This document shows, in pieces, positions 1 to 8,081 of a stretch of DNA of 8,138 nucleotides. The position numbers were made by a program, and so were the translations under genes. Origin of the DNA: Desulfovibrio sp. Lineage in GTDB: Bacteria; Desulfobacterota; Desulfovibrionia; Desulfovibrionales; Desulfovibrionaceae. The notes beneath the pieces were generated by a model. The model ran no database searches, was not told the DNA's origin, and saw only the letters and a program-made list of their open reading frames with translations. The DNA lies in contig JAIWOE010000166.1 in the NCBI GenBank assembly GCA_020217165.1, positions 1 to 8,138 on the forward strand, written 5' to 3'. Within the stretch, counting starts at the first letter, position 1. The number at the start of each line of letters is the position of its first letter.

Positions 1-478
1 CGATGGAGAGGATGTGATCCTTGCGGATGCGGTTGGCGTAATCGATGATGGCTGCCAGGGTGGTGGACTTCCCGGAACCCGTGGGTCCCGTCACCAGCAC
101 CAGGCCCTTGGGCAAAAGCGCAAGCTGGTTCAGCAGCGGCGGCAGGCCCAGCTGCTCCGTGGTGAGGATGACCTCGGGAATTTCGCGAAAGGCCGCGGCA
201 ATGCCACGGCTCTGCAAATAGAAGTTCACACGGTAGCGGGCCAGATTGGGAACTTCATAACTGAAGTCGATGTCGCCAGTCTCTTCGAATTCCTTGATCT
301 TGTTTTCCGGGGTGATCTCATACAGGAGCTTTTTCAGGCTCTCATGATCCATCATCTTGTATTTCACCCGCTGCAATTCACCCTGCAGGCGGATGATGGG
401 CTGGGACCCCGAAGAGAGATGCAGGTCCGAGCCGCCGTGTTCGTGCAGCATCTTGAAGAACGCGTCAATTTGAGCCAT
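1..478 (-). CDS. pilT: Type IV pilus twitching-motility ATPase PilT (N-terminal 159 residues, cut by window edge)
   Basis: This is a cytoplasmic hexameric ATPase of the secretion/pilus GSPE family that powers retraction of type IV pili. The reading frame starts at the ATG at 478 (MAQIDAFFKML) and is open to base 1, so only 159 codons are present. Residues 16-33 (GSDLHLSSGSQPIIRLQG) match the PilT N-terminal PAS-like domain. Residues 64-73 (FEETGDIDFS) and the RYRVNFYLQ stretch at 81-89 are also typical. Walker A, GPTGSGKST, lies at 131-139, followed by YANRIRKDHILSI, which in the family leads into the Asp-box (IEDPIE) beyond the edge. A GAGG ribosome-binding site lies at 489-492, ten bases upstream of the ATG. 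The gene diverges from the thiamine genes. The retraction paralogue PilU is an alternative that cannot be excluded without the C-terminus. Confidence 0.9.
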   Translation of the reverse strand, partial: MAQIDAFFKMLHEHGGSDLHLSSGSQPIIRLQGELQRVKYKMMDHESLKKLLYEITPENKIKEFEETGDIDFSYEVPNLARYRVNFYLQSRGIAAAFREIPEVILTTEQLGLPPLLNQLALLPKGLVLVTGPTGSGKSTTLAAIIDYANRIRKDHILSI

Positions 479-579
479 GCGCCAGGCGCCTCGCTGTTCA
501 TCGTGTTGCTCACCATTGCGCGGGGAGGCGGCGCTGCGGCAGCGCATCCCCAACGTTCCCCCGGTGTATCCCCTGCTTA

Positions 580-609
580 GACATAGCCTGGGTGCCGTGT
601 TTTCGTCAA
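580..609 (-). promoter_or_regulatory. Weak candidate sigma-70 promoter for pilT
   Basis: On the minus strand a TTGACG hexamer (604-609, five of six matches to the -35 consensus) is separated by 18 bases from TATGTC (580-585, three of six matches to -10). It lies about 100 bases upstream of the pilT ATG and points the right way. The -10 box is poor and the spacer is at the long end, so this is only the best-looking candidate found by eye in the divergent region. Confidence 0.25.
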
Positions 610-663
610 ACGCTTTGCCGACGTCCAAGCCCTTTGCACACTTTTCCCGTCCCCGGCGCCACC

Positions 664-692
664 TTGTCAGGCCGTGCGGGAAGGAGTAGGAA
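664..692 (+). promoter_or_regulatory. Weak candidate sigma-70 promoter for the thiamine operon
   Basis: TTGTCA (664-669, five of six matches to -35) is followed after 17 bases by TAGGAA (687-692, three of six matches to -10). It lies about 65 bases upstream of the GTG at 759 and just before a palindrome-rich stretch. The -35 match and spacing are good and the -10 match is poor. No better candidate was seen on the plus strand between 479 and 758. Confidence 0.25.
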
Positions 693-734
693 GGTTGATC
701 AAACAATCAGCAACGGCAATTGCATCAGTCAACC
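693..734. repeat. Cluster of short palindromes in the thiamine operon leader
   Basis: Three inverted repeats nest here: the self-complementary octamer TTGATCAA (695-702), the octamer GCAATTGC (716-723), and an outer pair GGTTGA (693-698) / TCAACC (729-734). The stretch is clearly richer in A and T than the surrounding DNA. It ends about 12 bases before the ribosome-binding site of the first thiamine-related gene. It could be an operator or a leader RNA fold. No known binding motif is recognised, so function is unproven. Confidence 0.4.
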
Positions 735-745
735 ACCCCTTCCCC

Positions 746-753
746 GAGGGAGG
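746..753 (+). promoter_or_regulatory. Ribosome-binding site that fixes the GTG start at 759
   Basis: GAGGGAGG, a strong Shine-Dalgarno match, lies five bases before the GTG at 759. It supports that GTG over the upstream in-frame TTG at 720, which would add 13 non-conserved residues and has no such site. Confidence 0.8.
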
Positions 754-758
754 CTCGC

Positions 759-1061
759 GTGAGCGTCATCGTCAATCTCGCCATTTTTCCGTTGGATCAA
801 GGCCCCGAACTCGTCACGGCCGTGACACGCGCCGTGGCCATCATCCGGCAAAGCGGCCTGCCCTGCCAGCTGGGCCCCATGGGCACGGCCATTGAGGGCG
901 AGTACGACGAGGTCATGGCCGTGGTCAAAGCCTGCCACGACGCCCTGCGCGCCCACAGCTCCCGCGTGTACATGAACATGGCCATCGACTCCCGCCAGGG
1001 CCCGGCCGGCCGCCTGCAGCAGAAGGTGCAGGATGTGGAAGATCTTTTGAAGCAAGGATAA
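759..1061 (+). CDS. MTH1187/YkoF-family thiamine-binding protein
   Basis: This is a 100-residue cytoplasmic protein of the MTH1187 (DUF77, thiamine-binding YkoF-like) family. Members are small ferredoxin-like alpha/beta folds that oligomerise, and related YkoF proteins bind thiamine or its pyrimidine part. The family pattern is visible: an N-terminal strand VIVNLAIFPLDQG (3-15), then a helix, then the conserved LGPMGTAIEGEYDEVM (38-53), then a second strand RVYMNMAIDSR (69-79) and a C-terminal helix. The length is normal for the family. The GTG start is chosen for its GAGGGAGG site. The gene is first in the run and lies nine bases before thiM, which supports a thiamine role. Whether it delivers, buffers or senses thiamine is not shown by the sequence. 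Confidence 0.85.
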   Translation: MSVIVNLAIFPLDQGPELVTAVTRAVAIIRQSGLPCQLGPMGTAIEGEYDEVMAVVKACHDALRAHSSRVYMNMAIDSRQGPAGRLQQKVQDVEDLLKQG

Positions 1062-1070
1062 GGAACTCCC

Positions 1071-1886
1071 ATGCCCGTTGCCTGCTCCCCTGCCGCCGTG
1101 GCTGCGGACCTGGACGCCATCCGCACCCGCGGCCCGTTTGTCGTGTCCATCACCAATTATGTGGTGGCCAACACCACAGCCAATGCCCTGCTGGCCCTGG
1201 GCGCCTCCCCGGCCATGACCCATGCCCGCAAGGAAGTGGCGGAAATGACCGCCCTGTGCCAGGCCCTGGTGGTGAACATGGGCACCGTGACCGATGCCTA
1301 TCTTGAGGCCATCCCCCCGGCCTGGGAGTCCGCCCGGGACCACCACGTGCCCGTGGTGCTGGACCCCGTGGCCGCCGGCGCCACGGCCCTGCGGCGGAAC
1401 CTCGCCCGCGAGCTGCTGCGGCGCTACATCCCGGCCATCATCCGCGGCAATGCCAGCGAAATCCTCTTCTGCGCCGGCGAGCAAAGCACCGCCAAGGGGC
1501 CGGACTCCCTGCAGCACACCGCCGAGGCCGAGGACGCCGCCATCCGGCTGGCCCGGGACAAGGGCTGCACCGTGTGTGTGAGCGGGGAGGTGGACTTCCT
1601 CACCGACGGCACCCGCGCCCTCCGCCTTTTCAACGGCCACGCCCTCATGCCCCGCGTCACCGGCCTGGGCTGCACGGCCACGGCCGTGTGCGCCGCCTTT
1701 GCCGCGGTGCAGCCCGACGCCTTCCTGGCAGCCTGCCACGCCATGGCCGTGATGGGCATTGCCGGAGAGATGGCCGCGGAGCAATCCGCCGGCCCCGGCA
1801 CCCTGCAACTCCATTTGTACGATTGTCTGTACGCCATGCAACAGGCGGACATCGCCGCCCGGCTGCGGCAGGAGCCCGTGGTCTGA
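1071..1886 (+). CDS. thiM: Hydroxyethylthiazole kinase ThiM
   Basis: ThiM phosphorylates 4-methyl-5-(2-hydroxyethyl)thiazole with ATP to give the thiazole phosphate used by ThiE, a salvage step of thiamine synthesis. The 271-residue protein has the ribokinase-like ThiM landmarks: SITNYVVANTTAN (26-38), where thiazole binds; GASPAM (44-49); NMGT (69-72); LDPVAAGAT (97-105); RGNASEI (125-131); and VTGLGCTATA (196-205), whose Cys201 corresponds to the conserved active-site cysteine in the GLGC anion-hole motif. Length agrees with the family (about 260-275). The ATG at 1071 is preceded by AGGA six bases upstream, overlapping the stop of the preceding gene. ThiE follows after 20 bases. All expected key residues appear present, so the enzyme should be active. 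Confidence 0.96.
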   Translation: MPVACSPAAVAADLDAIRTRGPFVVSITNYVVANTTANALLALGASPAMTHARKEVAEMTALCQALVVNMGTVTDAYLEAIPPAWESARDHHVPVVLDPVAAGATALRRNLARELLRRYIPAIIRGNASEILFCAGEQSTAKGPDSLQHTAEAEDAAIRLARDKGCTVCVSGEVDFLTDGTRALRLFNGHALMPRVTGLGCTATAVCAAFAAVQPDAFLAACHAMAVMGIAGEMAAEQSAGPGTLQLHLYDCLYAMQQADIAARLRQEPVV

Positions 1887-1891
1887 CCTTC

Positions 1892-1898
1892 AAGGAGG
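1892..1898 (+). promoter_or_regulatory. Strong ribosome-binding site for thiE
   Basis: AAGGAGG sits eight bases before the ATG at 1907. It shows that thiE starts there and not at an upstream in-frame codon inside thiM, although the open frame extends back to about 1574. Confidence 0.85.
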
Positions 1899-1906
1899 AC
1901 TCCCGG

Positions 1907-2572
1907 ATGAAACCAGCCCTGGACTATCGCGCCTACCTCGTCACCGACCGGGGCTTGTGCCTGGGACGGGACCTGCTGGATGTGGTGGCCGCCGCTGTGC
2001 AAGGAGGCGTGACCCTCGTGCAGTTGCGGGAAAAGCATGCTGATGGCCGCGAATTCGTGGAGCTCGGCCGGGCCCTCAAGGACCTGCTGGACCCCCACGG
2101 CATCCCTCTGCTGGTGAACGACCGCGTGGACGTGGCCCAGGCCATTGGCGCGGCCGGGGTGCACGTGGGCCAGTCCGACATCCCCTATGCCGACGTGCGG
2201 CGTATCCTGGGCCCGGACGCCATCATCGGACTTTCCGTGGACACCATGGAACAGGCCCTGGCCGCGCCGGACCTGGACCAAGTGGCCGGCGGCGCGGGCA
2301 TCGGGCCGGATTACCTGGGCGTGGGCCCCATTTTTCCCACCAGCACCAAGGCAGACGCTGGCGAGGCCTGGGGCCTGGAACGCCTGACGGCCCTGCGCCG
2401 CCAGACGCACCAGACCCTCGTGGGCATCGGCGGCATCACGGCCCTGAACGCCGCCGACGTCATCCGGGCCGGCGCCGACGGCGTGGCTGTGGTCAGCGCC
2501 ATCGTCAGCGCCCCGGACCCGGCAAGGGCCGTGCGGGCCTTGCTGGACGCGGTGAACTCGGCGCAGCCATGA
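1907..2572 (+). CDS. thiE: Thiamine phosphate synthase ThiE
   Basis: ThiE couples HMP pyrophosphate with hydroxyethylthiazole phosphate to form thiamine phosphate, releasing pyrophosphate. The 221-residue TIM barrel shows the family signatures in order: YLVTDR (10-15), VQLREK (38-43), LLVNDRVD (68-75) with the Mg/diphosphate-binding Asn71-Asp72, GVHVGQSD (84-91), the pyrimidine/diphosphate loop YLGVGPIFPTSTK (136-148), GIGGI (173-177) and GVAVVSAI (192-199). Residues about 121-135 (PDLDQVAGGAGIGPD) look roughly ten residues longer than the usual link before YLGVGP. This is a surface insertion by inference and does not touch catalytic motifs. ThiE directly follows its substrate supplier ThiM. 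Its stop codon overlaps the next start by four bases (ATGA), indicating translational coupling. Confidence 0.96.
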   Translation: MKPALDYRAYLVTDRGLCLGRDLLDVVAAAVQGGVTLVQLREKHADGREFVELGRALKDLLDPHGIPLLVNDRVDVAQAIGAAGVHVGQSDIPYADVRRILGPDAIIGLSVDTMEQALAAPDLDQVAGGAGIGPDYLGVGPIFPTSTKADAGEAWGLERLTALRRQTHQTLVGIGGITALNAADVIRAGADGVAVVSAIVSAPDPARAVRALLDAVNSAQP

Positions 2573-3564
2573 GGGACCTGCCCTGCCGCATCACCCTGCC
2601 CTGTCTTATTGTCCTGACGGTGGCGGCATGGCTGCTGTGCCCGCTCCAGGCCGCGCCTCTGCAGGCCCAGTCCCTGCTCCACCGCCTCTTCACGCCCGAG
2701 CAGCTTGCCTTCTCGCCAGCAGAGCGCCAGGGCCGCCCGCGGCCGGTACGCATGCCGCCACCGGAGCGTACCGTGCCCCTGCGTTTGCATCCGCCCCTGC
2801 CCTCTGCCCTGCGTGGCTCCATCCGCCGGGTTCGGGTAGACGACGACAGCAAGCCCATCGCCCTGACCTTCGACCTCTGCCAGACCGCCGGCCGCGTGAC
2901 CGGCTATGATGGCGAGGTGGTGGACCTCCTGCGCCAGCACAACGCCTCGGCCACGTTTTTTGCCTCCGGAGCCTGGCTGGCCGACCATCCCGAGCGTGCC
3001 TTGCAGCTCATGGCCGACCCCCTGTTTGAGGTGGGCAACCATGGCTGGACCCACCGCGACCCGCGCACCCTGGCTGGCGAGGCGGCCGTCGACGAGCTGC
3101 TCTACACCCAGGCGCAGTACGAATTGCTGGTTGAGGAACTGGCACGACGCGCCGAGGCAGCCGGCATGACGACACAAGACGCCATGGCCCCAGTGGCGCC
3201 ATCCATCCGGCTGGTGCGGTTTCCCTTTGGCTATTGCAATGCCGCGGCCCTGGCCCTGGCGGCAGACCTGGGCCTGCCGGCCATCCAATGGGACCTCGTC
3301 ACCGGTGACCCCGACCCCCACGCCAACCCCGGACGCATGGCGGCTGAAGTCCTGCGCCGGGCCCGGCCGGGCAGCATCATCATTGCCCACGCCAACGGCA
3401 ACAACCACGGCACCGCCGCCATGCTGCGGCGTGTGCTGCCGGAACTGGCCCGGCAGGGGTTTCGGTTCGTCACTGTCTCGGAATTGCTGATCCTGGGCAC
3501 ACCCGAGGCGGCCAAGGGCTGTTATGGAGAGATCCCGGGGGATTATGACAAGGGCGGGCGCTAG
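2569..3564 (+). CDS. Secreted NodB-type polysaccharide deacetylase with a TFDLC motif
   Basis: This 331-residue protein carries an N-terminal Sec-type signal (basic start, then hydrophobic LPCLIVLTVAAWLLCPL at 10-26, probable cleavage after an AxA-like site near 29-34). Cys24 lacks a proper lipobox. The NodB carbohydrate esterase 4 fold follows from about residue 95. Motif 1 reads ALTFDLC (98-104) instead of the usual TFDDG. Motif 2 is NHGWTH (157-162) with metal-ligand candidates His158 and His162. Motif 3 is RFPFGYCN (217-224), motif 4 WDLVTGD (241-247) and motif 5 GSIIIAH (268-274). The expected role is removal of N- or O-acetyl groups from peptidoglycan or an extracellular polysaccharide in the periplasm; the substrate is unknown. 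The start overlaps the thiE stop, so it is co-transcribed with thiamine genes without an evident functional link. Confidence 0.88.
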   Translation: MRDLPCRITLPCLIVLTVAAWLLCPLQAAPLQAQSLLHRLFTPEQLAFSPAERQGRPRPVRMPPPERTVPLRLHPPLPSALRGSIRRVRVDDDSKPIALTFDLCQTAGRVTGYDGEVVDLLRQHNASATFFASGAWLADHPERALQLMADPLFEVGNHGWTHRDPRTLAGEAAVDELLYTQAQYELLVEELARRAEAAGMTTQDAMAPVAPSIRLVRFPFGYCNAAALALAADLGLPAIQWDLVTGDPDPHANPGRMAAEVLRRARPGSIIIAHANGNNHGTAAMLRRVLPELARQGFRFVTVSELLILGTPEAAKGCYGEIPGDYDKGGR

Positions 3565-3582
3565 GGAATGCCAGGTGGTATC

Positions 3583-3599
3583 CCCCTGTGTCTCAGGGG
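3583..3599. terminator. Hairpin between convergent genes, possible terminator
   Basis: CCCCTG (3583-3588) and CAGGGG (3594-3599) form a perfect six-pair GC-rich stem with a five-base loop. It lies 18 bases after the deacetylase stop and 9 bases beyond the stop of the convergent gene. The plus-strand tail (TTCTCC) is only weakly T-rich and the minus-strand tail is not T-rich. It may serve as a weak terminator for the thiamine operon; its position supports this more than its sequence does. Confidence 0.45.
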
Positions 3600-3608
3600 T
3601 TCTCCAGG

Positions 3609-4004
3609 CTATCCCAAACATCCCTGGACGTAGTCCAGAATTTCCTGGGTGGTGAAAAATCTGGTTTTCACCACGTCCCGATCCACAGGGGGCTGGTCGG
3701 GGTAGCCGGCAAACCTGGCGTGATTGAGCACGGCGGCCACACTTTCGGCCAGGGCATTGGCCACGTCGCAGGCCACAATCTGGCCGGGCAGGGCCCGGTC
3801 CGGCAGGCCTGCGTAATCGATCATCGGCACACCCCGGCTGGCCAGCACGGCCCGGCAGGCGTGGCGGCAGGCCACGGCCAGCAGTTGCAGGCAGGCTTCC
3901 CAACGCCGGGCGTGGGCCAGGAGGCGGGCGTCTTCAAAGTACATCTTTCCCAGGGAAAGCTCCTGGGTGGGGAGTGAAGGCGGGGATTGTGAATCTTGTG
4001 TCAT
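3609..4004 (-). CDS. Hypothetical protein, possibly HEPN-like
   Basis: I do not recognise this 131-residue protein. It has no signal peptide or membrane segment. Residues 21-58 (starting MYFEDARLLAHARRWE, then a Cys-rich helix with Cys38, Cys46 and Cys50) resemble the first helices of HEPN-domain proteins, where a YLEDA-like helix is followed by a helix rich in small residues. The R-x4-6-H motif of HEPN ribonucleases is not visible, so even if the fold is right, nuclease activity is doubtful. The C-terminus (TRFFTTQEILDYVQGCLG) is predicted helical. No good ribosome-binding site precedes the ATG at 4004. An internal ATG at 3944 (residue 21) is the alternative start, preceded by a palindrome. 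The gene lies 24 bases after the clpB terminator T-run, so its expression may rely on readthrough or on a promoter overlapping that hairpin. Confidence 0.6.
   Translation of the reverse strand: MTQDSQSPPSLPTQELSLGKMYFEDARLLAHARRWEACLQLLAVACRHACRAVLASRGVPMIDYAGLPDRALPGQIVACDVANALAESVAAVLNHARFAGYPDQPPVDRDVVKTRFFTTQEILDYVQGCLG
3945..3959. repeat. Perfect 7+1+7 inverted repeat next to an internal ATG
   Basis: CTTTCCC (3945-3951), one central base, then GGGAAAG (3953-3959). The repeat abuts the internal ATG of the hypothetical gene (3944, minus strand) and encodes part of its LSLGK stretch. It could be an operator or an RNA feature if translation starts at 3944, or a chance result of coding sequence. 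Confidence 0.4.
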
Positions 4005-4027
4005 TCGCGGATACTGCCTGCGGTCCC

Positions 4028-4051
4028 AAAAAAAAACAAGGCCCGGCCTTG
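4028..4051 (-). terminator. Intrinsic terminator of the clpB operon
   Basis: Read on the minus strand, CAAGGC and GCCTTG (positions 4051-4046 and 4042-4037) pair perfectly over six bases around a three-base loop, followed at once by nine T residues (4036-4028). It begins 43 bases after the clpB stop codon, as expected for a rho-independent terminator of the chaperone operon. A second hairpin (4040-4046 with 4059-4065) overlaps it and cannot form at the same time. Confidence 0.9.
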
Positions 4052-4065
4052 TAAAAGACCGGGCC
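4040..4065 (-). repeat. Alternative hairpin overlapping the clpB terminator
   Basis: GGCCCGG (4040-4046) and CCGGGCC (4059-4065) form a perfect seven-pair stem with a 12-base loop. It shares bases with the terminator stem, so the two are mutually exclusive. On the minus strand this longer hairpin has five extra bases (CTTGT-like) before the T-run ends the structure. It may be a backup terminator arm or a competitor; no ligand or leader peptide is evident. Confidence 0.5.
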
Positions 4066-4094
4066 CAGAATGATGGCGCAAACGGGCAGTTTTA

Positions 4095-6707
<2,613 letters not shown>

Positions 6708-6744
6708 ACTTCTTTGACTCCCTCGAGAAAAAGTCCAATCATTG

Positions 6745-7065
6745 TTAAGGCATATTGATGAGTTTTTCGTAATGGCGCACGCGGGATTCCAGGGTTTCCA
6801 CGCGCTCCAGAAGGTCCACCACAATGACACCCGCGATGGTGGACATTTCAAAATCAACCATCAGACGCTCCAGCTTGCGGATGCGGTAGACATCCCGCAA
6901 GGGGAAGAGGTACCCGCCGCTGGAAGTGCGTTGCGGACAAATCCAGCCCAGCTCCACCAGCTCGCCAATGCGGCTGGGGTGCACGGCCGTGGCTTCCAGA
7001 AATTCGGCCCAGGCCAGCAGTTGCGATTTGGCGGGGGGACCGCCGGCAAAACGCTCGATATCCAT
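6745..7065 (-). CDS. cbpM: CbpM-like chaperone modulator (MerR-type helix-turn-helix family)
   Basis: This small 106-residue cytoplasmic protein belongs to the CbpM / MerR_2 family. In E. coli CbpM binds the J-domain of the DnaJ homologue CbpA and inhibits its co-chaperone and DNA-binding activities. Visible here are a winged helix-like segment (about 28-70: [17 protein letters not shown], then [19 protein letters not shown]) and a C-terminal amphipathic helix likely to form a coiled coil (about 78-104, [20 protein letters not shown]). Length matches the family (about 100). The ATG has GGGAGG six bases upstream (7072-7077), and the gene begins 12 bases after the J-protein stop, followed by clpB after 37 bases. 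HspR-like DNA-binding repression is an alternative role, but HspR proteins are usually longer with a clearer MerR helix-turn-helix start. Confidence 0.82.
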   Translation of the reverse strand: MDIERFAGGPPAKSQLLAWAEFLEATAVHPSRIGELVELGWICPQRTSSGGYLFPLRDVYRIRKLERLMVDFEMSTIAGVIVVDLLERVETLESRVRHYEKLINMP

Positions 7066-7077
7066 GCGGAGCCTCCC

Positions 7078-8070
7078 TTATTCCTCGCGAGGGGCAAACT
7101 TGGACACGCGCGCCAGTTGTTCCCAGAGCGCTTGTTCTTCCGCGGTCAATGATTTCGGTGACTTGATGCGGACCTTGACCAGCTGGTCGCCCTTTTCCGC
7201 GCCGGTGCCCAGGCCCTTGCCCTTGATCCGGAATTTGCGGCCGGAATCCACCCCCGCCGGCACGGCCAGCTCCACGGAGCCATCCAGGGTGGGGACGCGA
7301 ATCTTCGCACCCAGGGCTGCCTCCCAGGGGGCCAGGGGCAGGTCCAGCACCACATTGACGCCATCAAGATAAAACTGCCGATGCGGCAGCATGGCCACCT
7401 TGAGGAACAAATCCCCGGACGGCGCGCCCTGGTTGCCGGGATTGCCCTGCCCGGCCAGGCGGATGCGAGCGCCTTCCTTGATGCCGGCGGGGATGTTCAC
7501 CTGCAGGGTCTTGATGCTCGGCGGCTGACCGGGCAGGCGTTCCTGCAGGGTGATGGTTTTGGGGCCGCCGCGCCAGGCTTCCTCCAGGGTCAGTTCCAGG
7601 GTGGCTTCGGAATCCGCCCCGCGGCGTGGGCGGGTTTGCCCGAAGGGCCCGCCGGTGCTGCGATAGGTCCGACTGCCGCCCATCCCCCCCGCGCCGGCGA
7701 AACCGCCGCCGAAAAGGGTTTCAAAAAAGTCGCTGAAGTCCCCCCCGCCCATGTTGGTAAAGCCGCCCATGCCTCCCCCGGGGCCGCCGGGCCTGAACTC
7801 GAAATGCATGTTCTCAAAGCCTGGAGGTGGCTGAAAATCCTGGCCGTGCTGCCAGTTGGGGCCCAGGCGGTCGTAGAGCTTGCGTTTTTCCTCGTCCTTG
7901 AGGACTTCGTAGGCCTCGTTGATTTCCTTGAACTTGGCCTCGGCGGTCTTGTTGTCCGGGTTGAGGTCCGGATGGTATTGCCGGGCCAGCTTTTTGAACG
8001 CTTTGGCGATCTCCTCCTTGGAAGCCGTCTTGGAGACGCCGAGAATCTGATAATAGTCCTTGTATTCCAC
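7078..8070 (-). CDS. cbpA: CbpA-like class B DnaJ co-chaperone
   Basis: This 330-residue J-protein stimulates DnaK ATPase and delivers non-native substrates. The J-domain (about 3-70) starts [16 protein letters not shown] and has the invariant HPD at 33-35. A Gly/Phe-rich region (about 94-145, with GGGMGGF and [11 protein letters not shown]) follows, and then two beta-sandwich substrate-binding domains (about 155-305, including [28 protein letters not shown] and VPAGVDSG). No CxxCxGxG zinc-finger repeats are present, which makes it class B (CbpA type) and not canonical DnaJ. The GTG start at 8070 is chosen because GGAGG lies six bases upstream and the J-domain begins directly after; an upstream ATG at 8097 lacks such a site. 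It is first in the operon with cbpM and clpB. The promoter may lie beyond the window edge. Confidence 0.94.
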   Translation of the reverse strand: MEYKDYYQILGVSKTASKEEIAKAFKKLARQYHPDLNPDNKTAEAKFKEINEAYEVLKDEEKRKLYDRLGPNWQHGQDFQPPPGFENMHFEFRPGGPGGGMGGFTNMGGGDFSDFFETLFGGGFAGAGGMGGSRTYRSTGGPFGQTRPRRGADSEATLELTLEEAWRGGPKTITLQERLPGQPPSIKTLQVNIPAGIKEGARIRLAGQGNPGNQGAPSGDLFLKVAMLPHRQFYLDGVNVVLDLPLAPWEAALGAKIRVPTLDGSVELAVPAGVDSGRKFRIKGKGLGTGAEKGDQLVKVRIKSPKSLTAEEQALWEQLARVSKFAPREE

Positions 8071-8074
8071 TGTG

Positions 8075-8081
8075 CTCCTCC
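8075..8081 (-). promoter_or_regulatory. Ribosome-binding site that fixes the GTG start of the J-protein
   Basis: On the minus strand GGAGGAG occupies 8081-8075, leaving about four to six bases before the GTG at 8070. This strong site decides in favour of GTG over upstream in-frame ATG codons at 8097 and 8130. Confidence 0.85.

Noticed and set aside
14..580. A 188-codon plus-strand open frame at the left edge
   Set aside because: It is antisense to the pilT N-terminus, whose PilT motifs and Walker A are unmistakable on the minus strand.
560..758. Possible TPP riboswitch upstream of the thiamine genes
   Set aside because: Neither of the conserved THI-box cores could be found by eye, so it was not annotated. 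A covariance search would settle it.
729..1841. A 370-codon minus-strand open frame opposite the MTH1187 gene and thiM
   Set aside because: It is Gly/His-rich antisense of thiM and the preceding gene, with no domain or ribosome-binding site; it is a codon-bias shadow.
2640..2672. Lipoprotein signal at Cys24 of the deacetylase
   Set aside because: The residues before the cysteine (W-L-L) do not meet the lipobox rule, which needs a small residue at -1, so an ordinary Sec signal peptide is more likely.
2311..3903. A 530-codon minus-strand open frame across thiE, the deacetylase and the small gene
   Set aside because: It runs antisense to two well-supported genes and overlaps a third in another frame. 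The translation is biased to Gly, Ala, Arg and Gln with no motif.
7570..7850. Gly-rich repetitive stretch as a possible DNA repeat
   Set aside because: It encodes the normal Gly/Phe-rich linker of a J-protein; no exact tandem DNA unit was seen.
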